Shown: positions 57,426-64,000 of the stretch, piece by piece
Position numbering within the stretch: position 1 is the stretch's first letter
Layout: every line of letters starts with the position of its first letter
DNA from: Terracoccus luteus
GTDB taxonomy: Bacteria; Actinomycetota; Actinomycetes; Actinomycetales; Dermatophilaceae
Assembly (NCBI RefSeq): GCF_003635045.1
Contig: NZ_RBXT01000001.1
Location: 3,720,001 to 3,784,000 of the forward strand
Direction of reading: 5' to 3'
DNA length: 64,000 bases
Position numbers and translations under genes: made by a program
The notes under the pieces: generated by a model
Databases searched by the model: none
What the model was told of the DNA's origin: nothing
What the model saw: the letters and a program-made list of their open reading frames with translations, nothing else

Positions 57426-57482
57426 ACCGTATGGCGGGCCCGCTGAGAGGGCCCTGAGAGCGGTCGCTCAGCCTCCTCTCAG
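57426..57482. promoter_or_regulatory. Two back-to-back CTCAG direct-repeat operators between dedA and PAP2 genes
   Basis: Minus-strand pair: CTCTCAG at 57460-57454 and 57449-57443, period 11, ending 24 bases before the DedA ATG, with TACGGT (57431-57426) as -10. Plus-strand pair: CTCAG at 57467-57471 and 57478-57482, period 11, ending 24 bases before the PAP2 ATG. This is the layout of OmpR-family activator sites over the -35 region. Confidence 0.75.
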
Positions 57483-57505
57483 TGGTGTCGGGGGAGCCTC
57501 GCACC

Positions 57506-58027
57506 ATGGACACCCTCGTCACGGGCATCGCACAGCTGTTGCCCTTCGCCTTCCCCCTCGTGGCAGCGGTCGTCTGGCTGGGCCTCGACCGACGCGGCAG
57601 GCTGGACCTCTCGGTCCGGGCGGTCGCGGCGCTCGCGCTCTGCGGGCTGCTCGTGCTCGTCGCCGGGCTGCTGCACTACGACCCGCGACCGTTCGTGGAG
57701 ACCCCGTCGCTGCGCCCGCTCTTCCCGCACCCGGCCGACAACGGGTTCCCCTCCGACCACACGGCGTTCACGGCCGCCATCGCGCTCCTCGTCATGATCG
57801 TCCGGCGCCGCGTCGGCCTCGTGCTGCTGGTCGGGTCGGTGCTCGTGGGCGCCGCCCGGGTGCTCGCCCACGTGCACCACCCCGTCGACATCGTCGCCGG
57901 GGTGGTCGTCGCCGTGCTCGCCGTCGGGGCCACGCTCGCGGTACGACCGCCGTCCGCGCGGGCGACGACCGACGCGGACCTCCCTCAGCCTCGCCTCAGC
58001 GAGCGCGACCTACGTTCTCGCTCATGA
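57506..58027 (+). CDS. PAP2-family (undecaprenyl) phosphatase
   Basis: 173 residues with five to six membrane helices. Phosphatase motifs: LLHYDPRPFV (motif 1), FPSDHTAF (motif 2) and RVLAHVHHPVDIVAG (motif 3). Such enzymes remove phosphate from lipid carriers such as undecaprenyl diphosphate, which fits pairing with DedA. ATG 57506 follows GGGGAG at a distance and is 24 bases from the CTCAG pair. The 3' end carries the operator of the next gene and overlaps it by four bases (ATGA). Confidence 0.9.
   Translation: MDTLVTGIAQLLPFAFPLVAAVVWLGLDRRGRLDLSVRAVAALALCGLLVLVAGLLHYDPRPFVETPSLRPLFPHPADNGFPSDHTAFTAAIALLVMIVRRRVGLVLLVGSVLVGAARVLAHVHHPVDIVAGVVVAVLAVGATLAVRPPSARATTDADLPQPRLSERDLRSRS
57984..58016 (+). 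promoter_or_regulatory. CTCAG direct repeat and -10 box of the DUF2231-cytochrome b5 gene
   Basis: CTCAG at 57984-57988 and 57995-57999 (period 11), then TACGTT (58011-58016) 7 bases before ATG 58024. The site lies inside the PAP2 coding region. Spacing to the start matches the other two operators. Confidence 0.7.
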
Positions 58028-59007
58028 TCGCTCCCGCCGAGGACTCAGGCCTCTTCTCCGCCATCGCGGGGCTCCCCCTGCACCCGCTCGTCGTGCACCT
58101 CGCCGTCGTCGTCCTCCCGGCGTCGGCCCTGGCCCTCGTCGGCCTCGTGCTCGTCCCACGGTGGCGCGCTCGCTACGCCACTCTCACCGTCGCCGCCGCA
58201 CTGCTCGGGACGGCGGGCGCGTTCGCTGCCAAGGAGTCGGGTGAGGCCCTCGCCGACCGCGTCGGTCTGCCGGCGGAGCACGCGGAGTGGGGTGACCGAC
58301 TCTTCCTCGTCGCCGTCGTCTACGCGGTCGTCACCGTCGTGTGGTTCGTGCTGCACCGTCGCCAGGCCCGTCAGACCGTCGCCGCGGACATCGGCCGTGA
58401 CTCGCGTGACGACCGTGACGGCCGTGACGGCCGTGCGACGATACCGGATCGCCGGGCCCGACCCACCGGCATCCTGAGCGCCGTCAATGCTGTGGCGGGC
58501 ATCCTCGCGGTCGCCGTGCTCGCGCTCACCGTCGTCGTCGGGCACACCGGTGCCACCGCGGTCTGGGGCGACACTCCTGCCGCGAGCACCTCGAAGGGTG
58601 ACGACGAGGGAGCGGCCGCTCCCGACGCGCCCTCCGGGACGGCCACCGCCGGGACCGCCGGGACCGCCACCGCCGGGTCGACTGCCACCGGGTCGACCAC
58701 CGCCGGGTCGGCCACCTCGTCGGGGACGCGGACCGGCTCTCCCGCCAGGCCGAAACGGGCGGCATCCGTGGCCCACACGTACACGCTCGCCCAGGTGCAC
58801 CGGCACGGTGACCGCTCGTCGTGCTGGGTCGCGGTCGACGGCTCCGTGTACGACCTCAACCGGTGGGTCGGCCGGCACCCCGGCGGGCCCGAGGCCATCC
58901 TCGGCATCTGCGGCTCCGACGCGACGTCGGCCTTCCACGCCCAGCACGGGCAGCAGCGGCGGCCGGCCGCCGAGCTGGCGACGTTCCGCATCGGCGCCCT
59001 GCGCTGA
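58024..59007 (+). CDS. DUF2231-like membrane protein fused to a cytochrome b5 domain
   Basis: 327 residues. The N-terminal half has about four membrane helices opening with GLPLHPLVVHLAVVVLP, as in DUF2231 proteins. A ~75-residue Thr/Ala/Gly/Ser linker (about 185-255) follows, then a cytochrome b5-like heme domain (about 260-327): TYTLAQVHRHGDRSSCWVAV, VYDLNRWVGRHPGGPEAI with the heme His in HPGG, and a second His in AFHAQHG. A heme-based redox role at the membrane is likely. ATG 58024 is supported by its -10 box and operator. Confidence 0.87.
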   Translation: MIAPAEDSGLFSAIAGLPLHPLVVHLAVVVLPASALALVGLVLVPRWRARYATLTVAAALLGTAGAFAAKESGEALADRVGLPAEHAEWGDRLFLVAVVYAVVTVVWFVLHRRQARQTVAADIGRDSRDDRDGRDGRATIPDRRARPTGILSAVNAVAGILAVAVLALTVVVGHTGATAVWGDTPAASTSKGDDEGAAAPDAPSGTATAGTAGTATAGSTATGSTTAGSATSSGTRTGSPARPKRAASVAHTYTLAQVHRHGDRSSCWVAVDGSVYDLNRWVGRHPGGPEAILGICGSDATSAFHAQHGQQRRPAAELATFRIGALR

Positions 59008-59018
59008 CAGGCGGACCC

Positions 59019-59083
59019 GGTCGGGCCGCCGCCCTCCCCCGCCGTGCCCCCTCGGGGCCGGGTGCCGGGGCGGTGGCCCGACC
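59019..59083 (+). terminator. 16-bp stem hairpin after the cytochrome b5 gene
   Basis: GGTCGGGCCGCCGCCC (59019-59034) pairs with GGGCGGTGGCCCGACC (59068-59083), one G-U pair, over a GC-rich 33-base loop. It starts 12 bases after the stop codon. The following 59084-59261 holds no gene that I can support; 59145-59180 is locally AT-richer. Confidence 0.6.
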
Positions 59084-59261
59084 CGCGGCGACACCCTCCC
59101 TGGGCACATGCCACCGCGGGCCGTGCTGCTCCCCCGGCGGGGAGGTTACGTAGTTCCTCTATGCACCTCAACCCCCTCAGGGGTGACCCCGACCAGACGT
59201 CGCCGTTTCGTGACCTGTTGTGGTGTCGTGTCGGCCGAAAGGCGCCCATCGAGTTCGGGCG

Positions 59262-59517
59262 CTCGCGTTCGGCGAGACGGCCGACGAGGTGCGCGCCGAG
59301 GGCACCGACGAGGCGATCGTCCCGGCGCGCGTGTTCAGCGGCAACCGGCCGACGACCTCGATCATGGCCCCCGCGCTGACGCCGTCGGTGCTCGGCCAGC
59401 TGCTGGCGAAGCAGGTGACGCCGGCGGTGGGCGGCGACGAGAGCGCCATCGCCGAGCAGGACGGCTCGACGCAGTCGCTCGTGCGCTGGTACCGCGCCCA
59501 CTGCGAGGGCTGACCCC
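59262..59517 (+). pseudogene. Truncated duplicate of the pgi 3' end
   Basis: Nearly identical to 54296-54641, including the stop codon and a few bases beyond, but missing 90 bp in frame. The deletion joins the sequence across short CAGCT repeats, so VLGQL runs straight into LAKQVTP. The lost part includes the SFDQWG signature, so it could not work. Few substitutions are seen (for example GKT to GET, RAHRE to RAHCE), so the copy is recent. Bases before 59262 are unrelated to pgi. Confidence 0.93.
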
Positions 59518-59554
59518 GGACCGCCATGGTCACGGACGACGGCGCCGCGGTCTC

Positions 59555-60297
59555 CTAGCCCTCGGACCGTCCGTCGGCGGCCTGCCCGCCGGTGGACGGA
59601 CCCAGCCGTCGCAGCCGTTCGACCGAGGTCAGCCCGTCCGCACGGATGGCCGGGTCCCGCCACGGAGCGCCTACGCTGAGCCAGGCCTCCCGGAACCGCG
59701 CGGCCACGACGGGCGAGGAGTCCTGGTAGCCCCACTCCACGCCGCAGCAGGGGCAGAACGCGAACGACGGGGTGCGCCCGTCCGCACCCCACGGCAGGTC
59801 GAGGTCCTGGTAGCCGCAGACGCGGCAGAGTCGGGACCGTTCGAGGTCGCCGGGGGGCAGGTTCGTCGAGCCGGGGAACGCGGCCCGGACCGCGGCCAGC
59901 AGGCCCTCGTCGTCAGCGCGCACCTCCCACTCGTCCCCGCGCACCGAGACGAAGACGAGGAACGGCACCTCGTCGTCCGCGACGAAGCAGGTGACCTCGC
60001 CGCCGACCAGCTGCACCCGTCGTCCACCACGTCGACCAGCTCGGGGGTCGTCAGGCGCTCGGAAGTCGTCGCCAGCCGGGCGTCAGCCCAGCTCGAGGCG
60101 CAGCGCGACGGACCCTGCGTCGAGCACACCCCATACGTGTCGAAGTCCAAGTGGGAGCCCTTCGGCGCGGAGTCGATCTCGACGCGGAGCATGCGTCCGG
60201 GGTCGAACCGGCTCGCGACGCCCCGGCTCGCCGAGGGTGCGACCACCTGCTGCGTGACGTCGCGCAGGTCACCGTCGTCGTGGTGGGTGGGTGCCAC
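59555..60297 (-). pseudogene. Zinc-ribbon protein gene with a frameshift
   Basis: Two reading frames each look like coding sequence for one part of a ~247-residue protein. Frame 1 starts at GTG 60297 (GGAGGG 6 bases ahead) and reads well to SERLTTPELVDVVDDG at about 60020. Frame 2 reads on from VQLVGGEVTCFVADDEVPFL to the stop at 59555. One missing G in the GGG run at 60017-60019 would explain the break. The second part has two CxxC pairs (LCRVCGY, FCPCCGVEWGYQDSS), a zinc ribbon common in small proteins near polymorphic toxins. It may be a true pseudogene or a sequencing error. Confidence 0.7.
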
Positions 60298-60469
60298 GGA
60301 ATACCCTCCGGGAGTGGGTGGGTTCGCTGGTCGAGTGCCGTACGAGCCAGGGTGGCGGTCCCCCGATCGTCGAGGGCGTCGCTCCCGGCGGTTCGGCCAG
60401 ACCGAGACGCCAACCTAACCCGCGGGTGACCGGGTCCGGGCCGACGACGTCATGACGTGGCCTCGGGCA

Positions 60470-60880
60470 TCAGGACGCGGAGAGCGACTCGTCGTCCCAC
60501 TCGACGAGGTCGTCGACCGCGGACCTGAACCACCCGTAGAAGGTCGCGTGGGTCTCTCCCTGCTCGTAGCCCGGCACCTCGTAGTCGCCGACCACGCAGA
60601 TGGGGGCAGCGCCGGGCTCGAGATCCCAGCACGCGACGTCGTCACGGTCAGTACGCCGGGCGAAGGGCACGAGGTGCCGAGCCGGATACCGCGTACGCAG
60701 CCCATGGTGGAGCGCGAGCAGGGGCTCGCCCCGCAGGACCAGCCAGGGCTCCAGGTCGACCAGACCCAGCCGGAGGATGCGCAGCAGCTCGGGCGGGTAG
60801 GCGAAGCCCACGGGCAGGGCGTCCTCGGGCAGCAGCTCCGGGATCGGGCCTACGCTTTCGGACCCGGTCGGCTCGGTCAC
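60470..60880 (-). CDS. SUKH/SMI1-like putative immunity protein
   Basis: 136 residues. PVGFAYPPELLRILRLGLVDLEPWL, then LHHGLRTRYPARHLVPFARRTDRDDVACWDL and VVGDYEVPGYEQG resemble the SMI1/KNR4 (SUKH) fold, where a conserved aromatic/Asp patch precedes a C-terminal helix. SUKH proteins are widespread immunity proteins for polymorphic toxins. GTG 60880 overlaps the stop of a small upstream ORF (GTGA); a GTG four codons earlier is possible. The family call is by eye. Confidence 0.65.
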   Translation of the reverse strand: MTEPTGSESVGPIPELLPEDALPVGFAYPPELLRILRLGLVDLEPWLVLRGEPLLALHHGLRTRYPARHLVPFARRTDRDDVACWDLEPGAAPICVVGDYEVPGYEQGETHATFYGWFRSAVDDLVEWDDESLSAS

Positions 60881-61008
60881 GCCGCGTCCCACGCCGTCAA
60901 GCCCTCGACCAGTGCCCGTCTCAGTCCGAGCGCGTCGAGATCGACCGTTGCGTCGAGCCCGCCCAGTGTCGGTTTGCCGAGGTCGGCGATCAGACGAAGC
61001 GATCTCAC
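60877..61008 (-). CDS. Small leaderless ORF (43 residues) upstream of the SUKH-like gene
   Basis: VRSLRLIADLGKPTLGGLDA.. ending GLTAWDAA. TAGGGT (61021-61016) lies 7 bases before GTG 61008, and its TGA overlaps the next gene's GTG. It may be a short gene, a leader, or the original N-terminus of the next protein cut off by a frameshift. I do not recognise a family. Confidence 0.45.
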   Translation of the reverse strand: MRSLRLIADLGKPTLGGLDATVDLDALGLRRALVEGLTAWDAA

Positions 61009-61015
61009 GGTGCTC

Positions 61016-61021
61016 ACCCTA
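61016..61021 (-). promoter_or_regulatory. Leaderless -10 box before the small ORF
   Basis: TAGGGT on the minus strand, 7 bases before GTG 61008. Confidence 0.5.
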
Positions 61022-61047
61022 GATCGATGGCGCGGTCGGCGGGGCGG

Positions 61048-61584
61048 TCAGACCGCCTTCGGGTGGGCCAGCACCCGGTTCAGGTGCAGTGTCACGGCTC
61101 GTCCGACGACGTGGGGTGGTCGCTCCCCCACGGTGTCCACGAGCAGGATCCCGCCGGCCGACAGGTTCAGCGTCGCCACGCCGTGCTCGTCGACGTCCGA
61201 CACCCTCGCGCGCACCGTCAACCCGTCGGTCGGCCCGGGGTCAGACGCTCCACCCGCATCGTCGTCGTCGACCTCGACGTCGTCCCATGCCACCTCGCCC
61301 GGGACGTCCAGCTCGACGTCGACGACCGCGCCGGCGGCAGGTGCGTCAGGCCAGACGCACCAGCCCGACAGGCCGGGTGCCTCGACCCGGACGAGGTCGG
61401 AGACGTCAGCGCTGGCGGCCAGGATCTGCAGGTCCACCGGCAGGCACCTCTCGGTCGGGGACGCGGACGAGTCGGTCGGCCCAGTTGGGCGTCCGGTCAC
61501 CGGAACGACGAGCTCGTCGAACCCACCCGGCCTCGACCTGCCGTGCGCACACGGGTACACGTGCTGCGCGCGGTCGTCTCGCAC
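61048..61584 (-). CDS. Hypothetical protein in the immunity-like array
   Basis: Up to 178 residues. From about residue 45 the sequence looks like a soluble all-beta protein (CLPVDLQILAASADVSDLVRVEA, GAVVDVELDVPGEVAWDDVEVDDDD, LTVRARVSDVDEHGVATLNLSAGG). The first ~28 residues look unlike coding sequence, so GTG 61500 is a real alternative start. It follows the next gene upstream by 2 bases. No recognised family; context suggests an orphan immunity gene. Confidence 0.6.
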   Translation of the reverse strand: MRDDRAQHVYPCAHGRSRPGGFDELVVPVTGRPTGPTDSSASPTERCLPVDLQILAASADVSDLVRVEAPGLSGWCVWPDAPAAGAVVDVELDVPGEVAWDDVEVDDDDAGGASDPGPTDGLTVRARVSDVDEHGVATLNLSAGGILLVDTVGERPPHVVGRAVTLHLNRVLAHPKAV

Positions 61585-61586
61585 GC

Positions 61587-62057
61587 TCAGGCGAAGTCAT
61601 CGGCGACCTCGCGCAGGACTGCTTCGTCAGAGGTGGAAGCGGCCGCGAGCAGCACCGCGAGAGCCCCCGAAGCGCCGGCGGACCTCAGCAGCTCGGCCAA
61701 CCGGCGGTACGCCTCGTCGTCGCTGCCGGTGTCGGCGATCACCCGGGCGGTCAGGCGGTCGAAGCACGCCGTGCGCTCGGCCGGCGGCAGCCGCAGCACG
61801 AGCGCTCGGCACTCCACCAGAGCCGAGTGCGAGACCAGCAGGAACGGCTCCAACGCCGGAAGCACGGACACCGTCAGCGACGGGTCGGCCGAGCCCAGGA
61901 TCCTCAGCGCCGTCGGACGCGACGCAAAGTCCCCGAGCGCCCAGCCCAAGGTCGCCTGCAGCTCGCCCCGCGGGATCCTCAGAACAGCCTCGCGGAAGCG
62001 GGCGTCGGCCTCGACCACAGCCGGCCACACCTCGCTGGGCGGCACCGGCCCCGTCAC
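61587..62057 (-). CDS. Hypothetical helical protein in the immunity-like array
   Basis: 156 residues from GTG 62057. It is mostly helical, with leucine/alanine-rich pairs like HEAT repeats (LQATLGWALGDFASRPTALRILG, LLVSHSALVECRALVLRLPPAE, AYRRLAELLRSAGASGALAVLLAAA). The frame stays open upstream into the toxin remnant, so the start is uncertain and a fusion is possible. No named family recognised. Confidence 0.6.
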   Translation of the reverse strand: MTGPVPPSEVWPAVVEADARFREAVLRIPRGELQATLGWALGDFASRPTALRILGSADPSLTVSVLPALEPFLLVSHSALVECRALVLRLPPAERTACFDRLTARVIADTGSDDEAYRRLAELLRSAGASGALAVLLAAASTSDEAVLREVADDFA

Positions 62058-62330
62058 CCGATCGGCCCCGTCCGCCACGACTGCGGATCCTGGGGGCGGC
62101 TCGGCGCCGGCCCGGGTGCGGTGGTGGACACGGCTCCGGCCACTCCGGGCCGGGTCTCCGGACGTTGACGCGCCGCGCGGCACCAGCCCTGACTCGACCA
62201 TCCCATCACCACCCACCTCGACGTCGACGCGGCCCGCGGCGGGGGCGGACCGGATGCGTTGCCGAACGCGTGGAGCTCGGCATCGGTACGGGCATTGTGC
62301 ACCAGCACCCCGAGCCCTCGGTCCCGACGT
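62058..62330 (-). pseudogene. Frameshifted remnant of a polymorphic-toxin C-terminus
   Basis: Minus-strand frames carry pieces typical of Rhs/polymorphic toxin ends: VLVHNARTDAELHAFGNASG (the VLVHN that closes many HINT pretoxin domains), and in another frame GDGMVESGLVPRGASTSGDP, HHRTRAGAEPP and GSAVVADGADRV, which resemble the DGMV..PxGASTFxDP..GVVADG segment of actinobacterial toxin tails. The pieces are in different frames and the large N-terminal part is absent. It abuts the zwf 3' end. Confidence 0.6.
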
Positions 62331-62384
62331 GACGGCTGTGCAGGCGGTCGACGTCCAGGTTGCGGCCGGCCGACATCCTGCGGC

Positions 62385-63818
62385 TCAGGCGCCCGTCGAG
62401 TTCGGGTCGCGCCACCGCCGCTCGAACGGCAGGCGCCACGTGAAGGGCGAGACGAGCTGGTGGATCTGGTTGGGACCCCACGTGCCCACGTCGTAGGGGC
62501 GCACGATGGGCGGCTGCTCGAGCAGCGGCGACGAGATCTCCCAGAGCCTCTCGATGCCCTCGGCCGACGTGAACAGGGTGCGGTCGCCGCGGGCGGCGTC
62601 GTAGATGAGGCGCTCGTACGCCTCGAGCACGGCGCCGGCCCAGTGCGTCTCCTGCATCGAGAACTGCATCGAGAGCTTGTCGAGCTTCATGCCGGGGCCG
62701 GGCCGTTTGCCGTAGAACGACAAAGACATCCGCGCCTTGTCGGCCAGGTCGAAGGTGAGGTGGTCGGGGCCGTTGTCGCCGACTCCGGAGCCCGGCGGGA
62801 ACATCGAGCGCGGGGGCTCCTTGAAGGCGATGGAGATGATGCGCGCGCCCTCGGCCAGCCGCTTGCCGGTGCGCAGGTAGAACGGCACGCCCGCCCAGCG
62901 CCAGTTGTCGACGTAGCACTTGAGAGCCACGAACGTCTCGGTCTGCGACTCGGGGCTCACACCGGGCTCGTCGCGGTAGCCGACGTACTGTCCGCGCACG
63001 ACGTCGTGGGGGTCGATCGGCAGCATCGACCGGAAGACCTTGTTCTTCTCCTCGCTGATCGCCCCCGGCTCGAGGGCGGTGGGCGGCTCCATCGCGGTGA
63101 AGGCGAGCACCTGGAAGAGGTGGGTGACGACCATGTCGCGGTAGGCGCCGGTGCCCTCGTAGAAGTCGGCGCGCTGCGAGAGGCCGAGCGTCTCGGGCAC
63201 GTCGATCTGCACGTGGTCGATGTGGTTGCGGTGCCAGATCGGCTCGAAGAGGCCGTTGGCGAAGCGGAAGGCGAGGATGTTCTGCGCCGCCTCCTTGCCG
63301 AGGAAGTGGTCGATGCGGAAGATCTGCTCCTCGTCGAACACCTGGTGCAGCTCGGCGTTGAGCGCCCGGGCGCTGGCGAGGTCGGTGCCGAAGGGCTTCT
63401 CCATGATGATGCGGCTGCGCTCGACGAGGCCGGCCTCGGCGAGCTGGTGCACCACCGCGAGGGCGGCCTTCGGCGGCACGGACAGATAGTGCAGCCGCCA
63501 CGCCTCGGGCCCGAGGATCTTCTCCGACTCCTCCACCGCCGCCCGGATGCCCTGCGGCCCGGCGCTGCCCGGCACCCAGTGGATGCGGTCGGCGAACTCG
63601 CGCAGGTCGTCGTCGGTGACGTCGCGGCTGCTGAACTCCCGCACCGAATCGAAGGCGATCTCGAGGAACTCGTCGCGGCTCAGCTCGTCGAGGCTCGTGG
63701 CGACGACCCGCAGCCCCTCGATGAGCTGCGACTCGTGCAGGTGCAACAGTCCGGGCAGCAGCTTGCGGCGAGCGAGGTCACCGGTGGCACCGAACAGGAC
63801 GACCGTGGTGGCTGACAT
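62385..63818 (-). CDS. zwf: Glucose-6-phosphate 1-dehydrogenase
   Basis: 477 residues, first step of the oxidative pentose-phosphate pathway. NADP motif VVLFGATGDLARRKLLPGL, active-site RIDHFLGKEAAQNILAFRFAN, EKPFGTDL, and late YERLIYDAARGDRTLF are intact. ATG 63818 is chosen for the family start MSATTVVLFGATGDLA. It is close to pgi in pathway but on the opposite strand. Its stop borders the toxin remnant, so the island joined right behind it. Confidence 0.95.
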   Translation of the reverse strand: MSATTVVLFGATGDLARRKLLPGLLHLHESQLIEGLRVVATSLDELSRDEFLEIAFDSVREFSSRDVTDDDLREFADRIHWVPGSAGPQGIRAAVEESEKILGPEAWRLHYLSVPPKAALAVVHQLAEAGLVERSRIIMEKPFGTDLASARALNAELHQVFDEEQIFRIDHFLGKEAAQNILAFRFANGLFEPIWHRNHIDHVQIDVPETLGLSQRADFYEGTGAYRDMVVTHLFQVLAFTAMEPPTALEPGAISEEKNKVFRSMLPIDPHDVVRGQYVGYRDEPGVSPESQTETFVALKCYVDNWRWAGVPFYLRTGKRLAEGARIISIAFKEPPRSMFPPGSGVGDNGPDHLTFDLADKARMSLSFYGKRPGPGMKLDKLSMQFSMQETHWAGAVLEAYERLIYDAARGDRTLFTSAEGIERLWEISSPLLEQPPIVRPYDVGTWGPNQIHQLVSPFTWRLPFERRWRDPNSTGA

Positions 63819-63890
63819 GCACCCACCCTTTCGCACATCGCCCGCGGGGGCGAGGGGCCCCACCGCCCGGAGGGGTGGACGTCCTTCTGG

Positions 63891-64000
63891 TCACAGGGAC
63901 TCGACGTGCACCCGCCCACGGTCGACGTGCCACCGGTGGGTCAGCCGGATGCCGTCGAGCAGCCCGACGTCGTGGCTCACCACGAGCACCGTGCCCGAGA
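63891..64000 (-). CDS. ABC-type ATPase, C-terminal end (partial; ABC-F-like)
   Basis: The last 36 codons of a gene that runs off the right edge. GTVLVVSHDVGLLDGIRLTH is the H-loop region (SHD) of an ABC ATPase, and the short tail RWHVDRGRVHVESL is like the end of ABC-F proteins, which act on ribosomes rather than in membranes. Too little is visible for a firm subclass. Confidence 0.7.
   Translation of the reverse strand, partial: SGTVLVVSHDVGLLDGIRLTHRWHVDRGRVHVESL

Noticed and set aside
59220-59513. pgi fragment as a working short isomerase gene
   Set aside because: It keeps only part of the C-terminus and lacks the SFDQWG signature and all catalytic parts upstream.

Overview
The window is very GC-rich and codes in the style of a high-GC actinobacterium: GTG starts are common, four-base GTGA/ATGA gene overlaps link operons, and many promoters have a TAnnnT -10 box 6-7 bases before the start codon (leaderless mRNA). 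Gene content (aerobic CobN/ChlID cobalamin route, EfeUOB, DUF5926, ROK/XylA pair) fits Actinomycetota, probably Micrococcales. That placement is inference; no rRNA or tRNA is present to fix it.

Layout. 1-24 kb is an aerobic cobalamin (B12) regulon in several operons. It holds cobK (cut by the left edge), a minus-strand run chlID-cobO-cobB-cobC-cobA-cobD behind a cobalamin riboswitch, plus-strand cobL-cobM, minus-strand cobG-cobH-cobIJ, plus-strand cobN behind a second cobalamin riboswitch, and minus-strand cobQ-cobF. Together these cover most steps from uroporphyrinogen III to adenosylcobyric acid and the aminopropanol arm. A Tat-exported TIM-barrel protein sits inside the cluster, next to a duplicated 160-bp piece carrying the 3' end of cobIJ. 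24-31 kb holds a PadR regulator with a histidine- and glycine-rich front half, an anti-sigma-type ATPase, DUF5926, a GT2 glycosyltransferase, an aldo/keto reductase, a DUF998 membrane protein, prephenate dehydratase and an atypical secreted beta-propeller gene.

32.2-37.9 kb is the most unusual block. Four co-directional genes encode a cytosolic subtilisin-like protease with four YWGGIGG repeats, a sigma factor, a small two-part protein and a large TPR-CHAT protein with an intact His/Cys pair. It resembles a proteolytic signalling cassette acting through a sigma factor. 38-46 kb holds a flavoprotein, the iron-uptake operon efeUOB with an IdeR/DtxR-like box, a YCII protein, and a ROK repressor divergent from xylA with a palindromic operator between them. 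46-51.7 kb holds a sigma/anti-sigma pair divergent from a secreted RCC1-repeat protein, and a diacylglycerol-kinase-like gene.

51.7-59 kb holds a Gfo/Idh/MocA oxidoreductase preceded by a coupled 37-residue leader ORF, then pgi, a histidine kinase and response regulator that converge and overlap, and three genes (DedA, PAP2, DUF2231-cytochrome b5). Each of those three carries the same CTCAG direct repeat (11-bp period) 24-25 bases before its start, and they look like the two-component system's regulon. 59.3-62.3 kb is a degraded island: a truncated pgi 3' end, then minus-strand orphan genes that look like immunity genes, behind a frameshifted remnant of a polymorphic-toxin C-terminus. zwf and the end of an ABC ATPase close the window.
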